From Streptomyces sp. TSRI0281 (GTDB taxonomy: Bacteria; Actinomycetota; Actinomycetes; Streptomycetales; Streptomycetaceae): a stretch of DNA of 64,000 bases. The number at the start of each line of letters is the position of its first letter. The stretch's first letter is position 1. The stretch spans positions 1 through 64,000 of the forward strand of contig NZ_LWLE01000023.1 of NCBI RefSeq assembly GCF_001905125.1, given 5' to 3'. The notes beneath the pieces were generated by a model. That model worked only from the letters and a program-made list of their open reading frames with translations. It ran no database searches and was not told the DNA's origin. The translations under genes and the position numbers were made by a program. Below are positions 13,761 to 22,632 of this stretch, one piece after another.

Positions 13761-16511
13761 TCAGCCGTCGTTGACCGTCAGCATGCGGTCGACGACCCGG
13801 GCGGCGGCCCGGCCGTCGGAGGGTTCGCAGAAGTCCACCCGGAACTGTGCGTACTTCTCCTTGTACTCCTCCGTCACGGCGCCGATGTTCCGGATCGCGG
13901 AGACGAGGTCCTCCGACGTCTTGATCAGCGGGCCCGGGGCGCGCGAGGTGAAGTCGAAGTAGAAGCCGCGCAGGGTGTCGCGGTAGTGCTCCAGGTCGTA
14001 TGTGAAGAACAGCATCGGCCGCCCGGAGTGCGCGAAGTCGAACAGCACCGAGGAGTAGTCCGTGATCAGCACGTCGGCGATCAGGTAGAGGTCGGCGATG
14101 TCCGGGTAGTACGTGACGTCCCAGACGAAGCCCTGTCCGGCGCCGGGGATGCTGTCGAGGACCTTGTGGTGCTTGCGGTACAGCAGCACATGGTCCTCGC
14201 CGAGCTCCCGCTGGGCCGCGTCGACGTCGATCTGGTTGTCCAGCTTGAAGCGGCGGCCGCCGTAGCGCTGGTCGTCACGCCAGGTCGGCGCGTACAGGAC
14301 GACCTTCTTGCCCGCGGGGATGCCGAGCTTCTCCCGTACCGCCGATGCCCGCTTCACCCGGTCCGGGGCGTGGAAGACGTCGTTGCGCGGGTAGCCCGCC
14401 TCCAGTACCTCGCACTCCAGCCGGAAGGAGTTGGTCATGATCGGGGTGGTGAAGGAGTTGGGCGTGATGAACAGGCTGTACTGGCGGGAGCGCTGCGGCA
14501 GGCTCGCGATGTAGGCCAGGTTCGCCTTCGGGGTGCCGAGGAGGTCGGCGCCGATGCGCTTGAGCGGGGTGCCGTGCCAGGTCTGGACGACGACCTGGCC
14601 CTCGCGGCGGACGAACCACTCGCGGATGCCGCCGTTGGTGACGACGTAACGGCTGCGGGCCAGCGCCTCGTACCACTCCTTGCTGCCCCACTCCACGCCG
14701 CGCACCCCGGGCGGGAGGACGACCTGCTGGTCGTGGACCATCGCGATGTGCTCGACCTCGGTCCCGCGGCGCACCAGTTCCTCGTAGACCGCGCGGGGCG
14801 AGTCGGAGAACTGCTTGCCGCCGAAGCTGTTGTAGAGCACGGCTTCGCGCAGCGGCAGCGCGCGCTGCTCGGGGGTGTACACGTCGCGCATCAGCCGCTG
14901 GCGGTAGGCGCCGCGCAGTTCGGGGTCGAGGACCGCCCCGGACTCCACGAAGATCCGGTCGAAGTCGAGCCGCTCCACGGTGTACGTCCGGTGGGCGCCG
15001 CGGTGGTCCAGCGGCAGGGTGTCGACGAGGTCGGGGCGGATCGTGACGGGGATGTCGCGGGTGTGGTCCCATTCGGCGCGGGCGCGCAGGAAGGGCAGCC
15101 ACCGCCCGGCCCGCAGGGGCAGGGTGCCCTCGTACGCGGGCATGCTGTCCGGCGTGACGCGGGCGGTGAACCGGCCGTCCTCGAACTCCGCGGGGAGCGG
15201 CCGGTCCTCGTTGCGGCCGGTGTGGCGCAGGATCAGCTTCATCGTTTCGGCGGGGCCGGTGTACGTGCCGGAGAGCACCAGCTCGCCGCCGGCCGACCAC
15301 TCGACGCTGTCGACGACCGGCTGAATGGACCGCAGTTGCGGGGTGAAGTTGCCCGCTCCGTCGGTGAGGACGGCGAACTCCAGTCCGCCGGGCAGCGGGT
15401 GCACACCGGTGGCCGGCTTCTGTCCGATGGTGGCGCGGCGGGTGGTGCCGTCCTCGAACACGATGAGCGCGCGGTACTTCCTGGCCCGGCCGGGGGTGAC
15501 CCCGTCGACGGGGAGGTCCGCGAAGGACAGGCGGGCGGTGTGGCGGACCCAGCCGTCGGCTCCGGTGCCGCCCTTCTCCAGCGGGAGGTCGGTGGCGTAC
15601 CCACTGGCCTCGTGGTCGATGCGCAGCGCGGTGGCCTTCTTGCCCGTGGCGCGGGAGCGGAGCGTCACGGTGAGGGTGTCGGCGTCCGCTTCCTGGGCCT
15701 CGACCTCGGCGGGGACAACGTCCACGGTGAGCTTCAGCCGGTTGCGGTCGAAGCCCGCGACGAGCCGTACGCCGTCGTCGAGCACGTGGACCTTGCTGTG
15801 GCCCGCGGCGCCCGCGTTGTTCTTGGTCACGCTGCCGACGGACATGCCGCCGGGGCGCGGGATGCCGACGCCCAGGCGCCAGGTGCCCGGCTGCCACTGG
15901 CCGCGGGTGCGCAGGCGGGCCGGGTCGATGCCGATCTCGAAGCCGGACCAGTCGTAGTTGTGCAGGGCGCCCTTGGCCTCGGCGGTCGCCCTGGGCTCCT
16001 GGACCGTGCGCACGCGCAGCGGGAGGGTGCTCCGGCTGCCCTGGCGCCGCAGGACGGCGACCCGCAGCGAGCGCTTGCCGGTCGCGGAGGGGACGTTGGG
16101 GATGTACGCGTACCCGTGGACGACCAGCCGGCCGTCCTTCCAGGTCAGGTCCAGCAGCTTGCCGCGTACGGGCAGTTCGCTGCGGTTGAAGTTGCGCACG
16201 GTCGGCGGCAGCGAGGAGTTCTCCACGCCGGGCAGCTCGATCCGGGCCCGCCGCAGGCCCCTGACCGAGAAGGCGCCGGGGTTCTCGCGCTCGTAGTGGA
16301 GCAGGCCCTCCAGCTCGTCCCCGCGTCCGCTGGCCGCCAGGTGCCACTTGACCCGGGCCATCGGCGAGAACTTGCGGACGAGCTTGGGCGCGGCCTGGGC
16401 CAGGAAGTCCTTGGCCGCGCTGTGGAAGGCGGGACGCTCCTCGACCGGGGTCTCCGGGAAGTACTTCATGAGCCGGCTGAGCTCTTCGGGAATCGCTTCG
16501 AGGGACGCCAC
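13761..16511 (-). CDS. TagF-like CDP-glycerol:glycerophosphotransferase, apparently without its GT2 half
   Basis: Polymerase-type enzyme of 916 aa, predicted to add polyol-phosphate or a related unit to a wall glycopolymer at the inner membrane face. The C-terminal 350 residues hold TagF signatures: VVQTWHGTPLKRIGADL (about 645), VVLYAPTWRDD (about 740), LLYRKHHK, and ITDYSSVLFDFAHSGRPMLFF. The N-terminal 500 residues form beta-rich segments of unknown role. In many Streptomyces proteins this architecture is preceded by a GT2 domain; here residues 1-60 begin in what looks like the post-GT2 region (ERPAFHSAAKDFL), and a separate GT2 gene sits upstream. GTG 16511 is chosen because sequence further upstream has no domain features. 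Confidence 0.85.
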   Translation of the reverse strand: MASLEAIPEELSRLMKYFPETPVEERPAFHSAAKDFLAQAAPKLVRKFSPMARVKWHLAASGRGDELEGLLHYERENPGAFSVRGLRRARIELPGVENSSLPPTVRNFNRSELPVRGKLLDLTWKDGRLVVHGYAYIPNVPSATGKRSLRVAVLRRQGSRSTLPLRVRTVQEPRATAEAKGALHNYDWSGFEIGIDPARLRTRGQWQPGTWRLGVGIPRPGGMSVGSVTKNNAGAAGHSKVHVLDDGVRLVAGFDRNRLKLTVDVVPAEVEAQEADADTLTVTLRSRATGKKATALRIDHEASGYATDLPLEKGGTGADGWVRHTARLSFADLPVDGVTPGRARKYRALIVFEDGTTRRATIGQKPATGVHPLPGGLEFAVLTDGAGNFTPQLRSIQPVVDSVEWSAGGELVLSGTYTGPAETMKLILRHTGRNEDRPLPAEFEDGRFTARVTPDSMPAYEGTLPLRAGRWLPFLRARAEWDHTRDIPVTIRPDLVDTLPLDHRGAHRTYTVERLDFDRIFVESGAVLDPELRGAYRQRLMRDVYTPEQRALPLREAVLYNSFGGKQFSDSPRAVYEELVRRGTEVEHIAMVHDQQVVLPPGVRGVEWGSKEWYEALARSRYVVTNGGIREWFVRREGQVVVQTWHGTPLKRIGADLLGTPKANLAYIASLPQRSRQYSLFITPNSFTTPIMTNSFRLECEVLEAGYPRNDVFHAPDRVKRASAVREKLGIPAGKKVVLYAPTWRDDQRYGGRRFKLDNQIDVDAAQRELGEDHVLLYRKHHKVLDSIPGAGQGFVWDVTYYPDIADLYLIADVLITDYSSVLFDFAHSGRPMLFFTYDLEHYRDTLRGFYFDFTSRAPGPLIKTSEDLVSAIRNIGAVTEEYKEKYAQFRVDFCEPSDGRAAARVVDRMLTVNDG

Positions 16512-16703
16512 GGCGGGAGGGCCTTTCCGGGGGGACGTACAGAGGTGAACCCCAGGAAGACGGGGCGTAAATGAGACGCCTACAACGGTCTCATGGTTGC
16601 CCCACAGTATGACGTGAACCCAGTCACAGGATCGACCCGCCCCCGGCACTTCCGGGACGGGGCTCCGGCGGTGGGCCGCCGTATCGCACCCGAGCGTGAA
16701 TCC

Positions 16704-16737
16704 GCCGTACCGCGCCCGGAGTTGGGCGCGGTACGGC
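16704..16737 (-). terminator. Terminator between GT2 and TagF-like genes
   Basis: GCCGTACCGCGCCC pairs perfectly with GGGCGCGGTACGGC around a 6-nt loop, starting 5 nt after the GT2 stop on the minus strand. There is no U-run, as is usual in these GC-rich genomes. It suggests the GT2 and TagF-like genes are separate transcripts or that read-through is limited. Confidence 0.8.
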
Positions 16738-16742
16738 CGCCG

Positions 16743-17981
16743 TCAGACGCGGTGCGCCCGCGGTGCGCGCAGGACCGCCAGCACCGTACGGCGGGCCTTG
16801 CGGACCGCGCGCCGGGCGAAGGACACATAGGGCCGCGGCTCCGGCGGCAGGATGCGCTCACCGCCGACCCACTCGGTCACGGTCACCGCGTACGCCTCGT
16901 CGGGCAGCCCCGAGCCGTCCCCGAAGTGCGGATACGCCAGGTACAGCCGGGCCGGGTCCGTCCTGCGGACGAGTTCCGGGGCCTCCTTGGCCCGCAGGAA
17001 GCGCACGACGTCGAGCAGCAGGTCGAGCCGGCCCTTCGCCACGCAGACCAGCCGGAGCCGCTCGTGGACCTTGAGGCGGTGCGCGAGCCCCGGTGTCCAG
17101 TAGGACTCCATCAGCGGGGCCGCGAGCGCCATCTTCTTCCGGTGCACCGAGGCCGTCTGCTTCAGCATTCTGGGGCCGAACTGCGGCAGCAGCGTGATGA
17201 CGAACGGCCGGACCATCAGGGCGTCGCGGTGGGGCCCGGCGGGCACATGGGTGGCGATGAGCCCCATCAGCGCCCTGGCCGAGTCGAACCGCAGAACGTA
17301 GCCGCCGCTCTTGGTCACGTGCTTGCCGTCGTCACGGCCCACCAGGTAGTAGCAGGTGTAGTCGGCGACGACGGAGACACCGCTGCCCCGCAGGTACGCC
17401 TCCATGGTGAAGAGGGCGTCCTCACCGGTCTTCAATTCCTCGTCGAATCTCATCCCGAGCCGTGCGAGAAGCTCGCGCCGGAACAGCTTCTGGGCGCTCA
17501 GGGTGAATTTGATGTTGGAGGAATACAGGTCGGCGCGCTCGACCGTCTCCTTCCACATCGACTTGGCCGCGCCGCGATTGACGCCGACGACCTTGCCGAG
17601 CACCACATCCGTACCAGCCCGGTCACCCATCGCGACCATGCGTTCCAGGGCTTCCTCGCCGAAGTAGTCATCGGCGTCGAGGAAGAAGACGTACCGGCCG
17701 CGGGCGAGCCCCAGGCCGACGTTGCGGGGGCCGCTGGGCCCGCCGGAATTGGCCTGCCGGATCACTCTCATGGGGATGTCGGTCCGGGCGGCGAACTCCT
17801 CCAGGTACTCCCCCGTACCGTCCGTGGAGCCGTCGTCGACCGCGACGATCTCCATGCGCCCGGCGCCGAGCGTCTGCGCTTCGACGGACTCCAGACAGCG
17901 GACCAGATAGGGCATCGCTTCGTAGGCGCCGATGATCACGCTGACATCGGGCTCGCTGTTCTTGGTCGGCATTTCGGCCAT
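16743..17981 (-). CDS. GT2 family glycosyltransferase
   Basis: GT-A fold enzyme of 412 aa. N-terminal motifs are VSVIIGAYEAMPYLVRCLESVEAQ, EIVAVDDGSTDGTGEY, NSGGPSGPRNVGLGLARG and the metal-binding YVFFLDADDYFGEEALERM (DxD as DAD). FDEELKTGEDALFTMEAYLR is the likely acceptor/base region. About 180 C-terminal residues lack a clear family and end in a basic tail. It closely resembles the GT2 half of bifunctional GT2-TagF proteins, so it may supply the glycosyl step missing from its TagF-like neighbour. ATG at 17981 has AGG about 9 nt upstream; GTG at 17990 is an alternative. Confidence 0.9.
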   Translation of the reverse strand: MAEMPTKNSEPDVSVIIGAYEAMPYLVRCLESVEAQTLGAGRMEIVAVDDGSTDGTGEYLEEFAARTDIPMRVIRQANSGGPSGPRNVGLGLARGRYVFFLDADDYFGEEALERMVAMGDRAGTDVVLGKVVGVNRGAAKSMWKETVERADLYSSNIKFTLSAQKLFRRELLARLGMRFDEELKTGEDALFTMEAYLRGSGVSVVADYTCYYLVGRDDGKHVTKSGGYVLRFDSARALMGLIATHVPAGPHRDALMVRPFVITLLPQFGPRMLKQTASVHRKKMALAAPLMESYWTPGLAHRLKVHERLRLVCVAKGRLDLLLDVVRFLRAKEAPELVRRTDPARLYLAYPHFGDGSGLPDEAYAVTVTEWVGGERILPPEPRPYVSFARRAVRKARRTVLAVLRAPRAHRV

Positions 17982-18302
17982 GCTGCACACCTGTCGATTT
18001 GATCACGATTGGGGGCTATTTGTCCGACTATCGCACCCAATGTGCATCAACATGCCGAACGGCCCGTACGTCTCTCCAGAGGGAGAGACGTACGGGCCGT
18101 AGCGGGGGTTGCTCCATTTTCGGCCAGTTTTGACCGTCTTTGCCAGTTGGTGAACGGATTCGACCGGGTCGTCGGTCTGAGTGACCCGGTCGGCCCGGCC
18201 TGCCGCGAGCAGTCAGTACACAGCCGCGTGAGCAGTCAGCGCACAGCCGCGGGCCGGCTGCGCACCACCGTGGAGACGGTCAGCGCACCACCGTGAGGAC
18301 GG
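17982..18302. other. Intergenic region upstream of GT2
   Basis: No gene in 320 bp. It contains the GT2 promoter side, a 19-bp hairpin (18059-18100) and a 23-bp tandem array adjoining the stop of the membrane TagF-like gene, all listed separately. Confidence 0.6.
18059..18100 (-). terminator. Strong hairpin terminator after membrane TagF-like gene
   Basis: A 19-bp uninterrupted stem, 18059-18077 paired with 18082-18100, closes a 4-nt loop AGAG. It lies about 200 nt past the upstream stop and before the GT2 start, so it separates the two transcripts. Confidence 0.85.
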
Positions 18303-18318
18303 TCAGCGCACAGCCGTG
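18207..18318 (-). repeat. 23-bp tandem array copying the end of the membrane TagF-like gene
   Basis: Four 23-bp units and one 20-bp unit. On the minus strand the core is ACGGCTGTGCGCTGACC, which at the gene end encodes Thr-Ala-Val-Arg-stop. The first unit covers the genuine stop (18305-18303); later units repeat the same codons and TGA downstream with scattered substitutions (GTGGTGCGC, CTGTGTACTGAC). Confidence 0.8.
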
Positions 18319-20495
18319 GGCCCTGCGGCGATCGGGGCGTCGCCGCTGCCGGGCGTGCCCACCGCGTCCGCGTCGGCCGTGGTCGCGGCTTCCGCGACGA
18401 TCTCCGCCCGACCGGTCCCGGCGCCGCTGGAGGCCGCCTCCCGGTCGGACTGTGCGACGACCTGCTCGGCGACGCGCTGCGCGACGCCCGCGTTGCGCGC
18501 CTCGGCCTTCGCCGCGAGGGCCGCCACCGCGGCGTTGAACTGCTCCATGGAGGTCGGCTCGTCCGGCCCCAGGAGGTAGCTCTTCAGCTCACGGCGGGCG
18601 CCGGCCAGCGCGTCGGCCGCCGGATCGGTGACCGCTGTCAGCAGCTCGCCGATCTCCTCGGCGCTGTTGGACAGGATGACCGCGGCCCGCACGGCGGTGT
18701 TCTGCCGCTTGAACTCCTCGGCACCGAGCTGGGCGGAGTCGGTGACCGCGTACGGCTTGCCGCTCGCGATGAAGTCGGAGACCACGCTGGAGATGTCCGA
18801 AACCATCGCGTCGGACTCGTTGAAGCAGTCGTACAGCTTCGGCTGGGCGCCGGACACGGTCCGGTGCTCCCACCAGCCGAACGAACGCCAGTAGGCGTCG
18901 TCCCACTCGGCCCGCAGGGCGGCCGTCTCCGCCTCGCGCGCGGGGTCGGCGAGCGAGACCCGCGACTCCTCGGCGTCGTCGCCGCCGGACTGCCCGGTCG
19001 CCGTCAGCGCGGCGAGGCGAGCCTCGATCCGGGCCAGCTCGGCCTTGGCCGCGCTCTGCCCGGCGGCGGCCGAGGCCGCCTCCTTCGCCCAGCGGGGTTC
19101 GGCGGCGCGCTCGGCGGCCGCCCGGTCCAGCATCGTCGTGATCCGCGCGTTGACGGCCTTGGCCTTGGCGCTGCGGATGCCGGTGAAGGGGTGCGGCTTG
19201 TAGATGATCCGGACCGGCCGGTCGGCGGCCAGCAGCCGCCGCACGATGTTCTCGCCCGCCAGCAGCAGGGAGGTGTTGCCCGGGTTGTCGTCCCAGCCCT
19301 CCCAGGTGGGGGCGTACAGCACGGTCGGAACAGCGTTCTTCGTGGTGCCGGTCCAGCTCTTGATGGGCGCCAGCTGCGGGCGTCCGACCTCGACGATGTC
19401 CTCGTCGCGGATGCCCACGTCGGCCAGGGCGTACCGGTCGCGGCCGGCCCGGCCCGCGGTCCACACCTCGTCGTACACCTTGGAGTACGGGTTGACGCTG
19501 GCCAGCTTGTCGCTGTCGCCGTGGCCGATGAAGACGTGCTTCATGGTCGGGACGCGCAGCATGTGGATGTTCTTGCCGACGTTGGCGGGGTAGAGGCAGA
19601 CCCGCACGGTGGAGAGGTCCAGATTCATCAGGTGGGTGCCCGCGGGAATGCAGATCACCGGTACGCCGGTCTCGGCCAGCTGCGGCACCAGACCGCGCTC
19701 ACGCATGATGATCAGCGGGCGGCCCTCGACCCGTGCCATCGTGTCGAGCCACATGTTGCCCTGGTACGCGGACTCGTTGGAGCCGGAGAAGTAGAGCACG
19801 ACGGTCGGCTGGTACTCGCGCAGCCAGGAGTCCACGGCCTTGAGCACGGCGGGGGCCGGCGGAACCAGCCGGCCGCGTCGCAGGTACGGGACGAGCACCG
19901 CGTTGTACAGGACGGCGAGCGTCAGCGTGATCGCGGCGCCCACGTAGCCGACGACGTTCTTGCCGGTCTCGGCGGCGATCAGTATCCCCACGACGGCCGG
20001 GATGTCGAGGTGGAGCATCTTCTCGGCGGGGCGGTGCAGCAGCGCGTTCGGCGGGGCGTCGGGGATACGGACGGCGTGCAGGTCCACGTTGCGGGTGACG
20101 ACCGGCATCGTGCGGCGCATCCGGATGAGGGTGGTCAGGGCGCCGTGCGGGGCCTGAAGTCCGTAGAAGACCAGGAAGCAGGCGACCGCCGTGTAGAAGA
20201 GCGGCTCCTCCGCGAGATCCAGCCGGGCCAGCAGCAGGATGAGCATCAGCTGGCGGAGCAGGAAGCGGATGGGCAGTCCCGCCCGCACCTTGCCGAGCCG
20301 GTTGACCAGGTAACTCCCCCGCTGGTGCAGGTACCAGTCCGCGACATACGTGAGCGCCGTGGCCGCCGCGAAGAACCAGATATTGGGGAGAAGAGCGGCG
20401 ACCATGACGCAGGGATATCCCAGCCCCATCAACATTGCTGCCGCCAGTTCCGACCTGCTGCCCACACGGGCCAGGCGAATGGCTGTCGAAATCAC
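18303..20495 (-). CDS. Membrane-anchored TagF-like glycerophosphotransferase family protein
   Basis: Protein of 730 aa. The first about 240 residues contain several hydrophobic helices (for example LAAAMLMGLGYPCVMVAALLPNIWFFAAATAL, LFYTAVACFLVFYGLQ, VVGYVGAAITLTLAVLYNAVLVPYL), an unusual membrane domain for this family. A TagF-like region follows: KHVFIGHGDSDK, PTVLYAPTWEGWDD, RIIYKPHPF, and DAMVSDISSVVSDFIASGKP. An alanine-rich coiled insert with AELARIEARLAAL separates the last two motifs. The C-terminus is a low-complexity Ala tail. GTG at 20495 is favoured by AGCAGG 6 nt upstream; the earlier GTG (20531) has no site. It is probably a polyol-phosphate or sugar-phosphate polymerase acting on a lipid carrier; the substrate is unknown. 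Confidence 0.82.
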   Translation of the reverse strand: MISTAIRLARVGSRSELAAAMLMGLGYPCVMVAALLPNIWFFAAATALTYVADWYLHQRGSYLVNRLGKVRAGLPIRFLLRQLMLILLLARLDLAEEPLFYTAVACFLVFYGLQAPHGALTTLIRMRRTMPVVTRNVDLHAVRIPDAPPNALLHRPAEKMLHLDIPAVVGILIAAETGKNVVGYVGAAITLTLAVLYNAVLVPYLRRGRLVPPAPAVLKAVDSWLREYQPTVVLYFSGSNESAYQGNMWLDTMARVEGRPLIIMRERGLVPQLAETGVPVICIPAGTHLMNLDLSTVRVCLYPANVGKNIHMLRVPTMKHVFIGHGDSDKLASVNPYSKVYDEVWTAGRAGRDRYALADVGIRDEDIVEVGRPQLAPIKSWTGTTKNAVPTVLYAPTWEGWDDNPGNTSLLLAGENIVRRLLAADRPVRIIYKPHPFTGIRSAKAKAVNARITTMLDRAAAERAAEPRWAKEAASAAAGQSAAKAELARIEARLAALTATGQSGGDDAEESRVSLADPAREAETAALRAEWDDAYWRSFGWWEHRTVSGAQPKLYDCFNESDAMVSDISSVVSDFIASGKPYAVTDSAQLGAEEFKRQNTAVRAAVILSNSAEEIGELLTAVTDPAADALAGARRELKSYLLGPDEPTSMEQFNAAVAALAAKAEARNAGVAQRVAEQVVAQSDREAASSGAGTGRAEIVAEAATTADADAVGTPGSGDAPIAAGPTAVR

Positions 20496-20568
20496 GAAGA
20501 ACCTGCTCCAGGGGGGTGCCGGTTGATTCACCTATTGAGGGAAATGTGAAGGTGCGGCTTCACGCATT

Positions 20569-20607
20569 CGGGCCTCTGCGATCGCACTAAGCGATCACAG
20601 AGGCCCG
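20569..20607 (-). terminator. Terminator after cytidylyltransferase/reductase gene
   Basis: CGGGCCTCTG and CAGAGGCCCG pair (10 bp), followed inside by GATCGC/GCGATC around ACTAA with a single C-A mismatch between the stems. It lies 25 nt after the upstream stop and 74 nt before the downstream start. Confidence 0.85.
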
Positions 20608-20631
20608 GAAAAGCACAATTTTCAAGAATTA

Positions 20632-22131
20632 TTACACATCTTCTTGACGATCAAGCACCGAGGCCAGCGCCTGCTCGAACCCGGAGGATTCGGCGGCCCC
20701 GCGCGTCGGGTCCTGCTGCCGTACGTCGATGACGTGGCCGGTCATCTCGGAGAGAAGCACGTCCAGCGAGGTGCGCGCCACCGCCTCCGAGGAGAGCAGC
20801 GAGCCCTCCGGCTCCTGACCGAACGCCTTGGTGCGCATCGGCGTCGCGGTGCGCTCCGGGTTGACGCAGTTGACGCGGATGCCCTCGCCCGCCCACTCGT
20901 CGGCCAGCGCCTGGGTGAGGTTCACCATCGCGGCCTTGGTGGAGGAGTAGAGGCTGTACTCGGCACGGCCCCGGGTGTAGCTGCTGGAGGTGTAGAGCAG
21001 CAGCTGGCCCTTGGTCTCCACCAGATACTTGTACGAGGCACGGGCGATCTGGACGGGCGCCAGGTAGTTGACGTTCAGCGCTTCCTGGATCGTCGTGTTG
21101 TCGGTCTCGGCCAGCTTGCCGATGCGCAGCACGCCCGCGGTGTTGATGACGTAGTCGACGCGGCCGGTCTCCGCGTACGCCTTGGAGAGCGCGTCGTCGA
21201 CGTGCTCCGGGTTCTCGACATGCGTACCCGTGGTGGAGCGGCCCAGCGCGTAGACGCTCGCGCCGTACTGCTCGGCCAGCGCGGCGATGTCGGCGCCGAT
21301 GCCGTACGAACCGCCGAAGACGACGAGGGTCTTGCCGGAGAGCAGCTCACGGTAGGCGGCCTCGTCGGCCTGGCGCGGGGCGGCGGTGGAGGCCAGCTGG
21401 AAGAGCTTGTCGGTGATGAAGACATCGACCGGCTGGGTCACCTTCATGTTGTACTCGTCGCCCGCGACCACATAGATCGGCACGTCGGGGAGGTACTTGA
21501 GGACCACCGAGCAGTCGTCGGTGGCCTGGAAGTTGGGGTCCCCCGCCGCGATCCGGTACGCCTTGCGGATCGTGGAGAGCTTGAACGCCTGCGGGGTCTG
21601 CCCCCGGCGCAGCCGGGACCGGTCGGGCACCTCGGTGATGAACTCGCCGTCCCCGCCGTGGGTGCGGGTCACGATGATCGTGTCCGCGGAGGGGATGGCG
21701 ACATCGACGGCCTCGTAGCGGCCGAGGGCGTCGACGCAGTCCTTGATGACGCGCTGTGACAGGAGAGGCCGGACCGCGTCATGGAAGAGGACATTGCGGT
21801 CCTCGCCCTCGGCGAGGCCCTCGCCGAGCGCCGCGATGGCACGCTCGGTGGTCTCGTTCCGGGTGCTGCCGCCCTCGATGATCCTGGTGACCTTGGTGAG
21901 CCCGGCCTTGGCGACGATCTTCTCGACCTCGGGCACGAACCCCGGCGCCATCAGCACGATCACATCATCGATGCCCTCGGCGTTCTCGAAGATGGTCAGC
22001 GTGTGCTCGATGACTGCCTTGCCGGCGATCTTCAGCAGCTGCTTGGGGATCGACAGTCCCACGCGCTGACCGGTACCACCGGCGAGCACGACTGCTGTGG
22101 TCCGGGACTTGGCTTCATGCGGCACAGACAC
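20632..22131 (-). CDS. Fused ribitol-5-phosphate cytidylyltransferase / SDR reductase (TarI-TarJ-like)
   Basis: Predicted bifunctional enzyme of 499 aa. Residues 1-250 are an IspD/TarI-type cytidylyltransferase (VVLAGGTGQRVGLSIPKQ, EGGSTRNETTERAI, FHDAVRPLLSQ, TPQAFKL, TDDCSVVL). Residues about 265-490 are a short-chain dehydrogenase with GGSYGIGADIAALAEQYGA, NTAGVL, a YSSTKAA catalytic Tyr-Lys pair and RVNCVNPERTATPM. This domain order matches the Haemophilus Bcs1/Acs1 type, which reduces ribulose-5-phosphate and couples ribitol-5-phosphate to CDP, giving CDP-ribitol for a teichoic-type polymer. GTG at 22131 has AAGGTAGG 6 nt upstream. It supplies a plausible donor for the TagF-like enzymes downstream. 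Confidence 0.88.
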   Translation of the reverse strand: MSVPHEAKSRTTAVVLAGGTGQRVGLSIPKQLLKIAGKAVIEHTLTIFENAEGIDDVIVLMAPGFVPEVEKIVAKAGLTKVTRIIEGGSTRNETTERAIAALGEGLAEGEDRNVLFHDAVRPLLSQRVIKDCVDALGRYEAVDVAIPSADTIIVTRTHGGDGEFITEVPDRSRLRRGQTPQAFKLSTIRKAYRIAAGDPNFQATDDCSVVLKYLPDVPIYVVAGDEYNMKVTQPVDVFITDKLFQLASTAAPRQADEAAYRELLSGKTLVVFGGSYGIGADIAALAEQYGASVYALGRSTTGTHVENPEHVDDALSKAYAETGRVDYVINTAGVLRIGKLAETDNTTIQEALNVNYLAPVQIARASYKYLVETKGQLLLYTSSSYTRGRAEYSLYSSTKAAMVNLTQALADEWAGEGIRVNCVNPERTATPMRTKAFGQEPEGSLLSSEAVARTSLDVLLSEMTGHVIDVRQQDPTRGAAESSGFEQALASVLDRQEDV

Positions 22132-22632
22132 AGACGACCTACCTTGCTATGACGAGGGAAACAGTGTGATGGTCGCACTCTCCGTGACCGTCTCGCAAGG
22201 CGGACGTCGATCGTCGCATGCCCTGCGGATACCCGCAGTTCACTGCCTGGCCAGGGAGGTTGGGTTCCACAGGGCCGGTACGCGAGGTGACCGAATCCAC
22301 AGAGGTGTTGCGTAATCCGCACATCTGCCGCACGTACACCGGCCGTCACCAGGTGATTCCCGGTGCGGTACGGGCCGGTGGGCGCCGCACGGCGGGCGAG
22401 CGGGACTCCTTCCCGGACCGTTTCACGGGCCGGCCGGGACCGAGGCGCGGGTCCGGACCGTACGGGCCCGTTTCCGACCGCGTCGGCCGCGCACGGCCGA
22501 CCCGGCGCCACACGGCGGCACACGGCTGACACCCGGCGGCACACGGCGGCCCGGCGGGACACGGCGGCACGGACCGGACGGGCCCCGGCCGCGCGATGCC
22601 TCCCGCGGCGGGCCCCGTCCGGTCGCTCCGGC
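22132..22632. other. 500-bp intergenic region between obgE and the cytidylyltransferase gene
   Basis: No credible gene. It holds the obgE terminator hairpin, an imperfect GCCGTGTGCCGCCGG-type repeat (about 22497-22570) and the promoter side of the downstream gene. A 66-codon open frame (22139-22339) has no family features. No confident -35/-10 pair was found. Confidence 0.5.
22573..22623 (-). terminator. Terminator after obgE
   Basis: ACCGGACGGG pairs with CCCGTCCGGT (10 bp) with further GC-rich internal pairing. It starts 10 nt past the obgE stop. Confidence 0.7.

Noticed and set aside
13515..16574. Plus-strand 1019-aa open frame
   Set aside because: Mirror frame of the TagF-like gene in GC-rich DNA; composition (Gly/Val/Asp/Arg) and lack of motifs mark it as an artefact.
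16743..17981. GT2 gene as the frameshifted front half of the TagF-like gene
   Set aside because: It has its own C-terminal region, stop codon and a strong terminator before the TagF-like gene, so a simple frameshift does not explain the arrangement.
22139..22339. 66-aa minus-strand frame upstream of the cytidylyltransferase gene
   Set aside because: No ribosome site, no recognisable features, and it sits in the expected promoter region.
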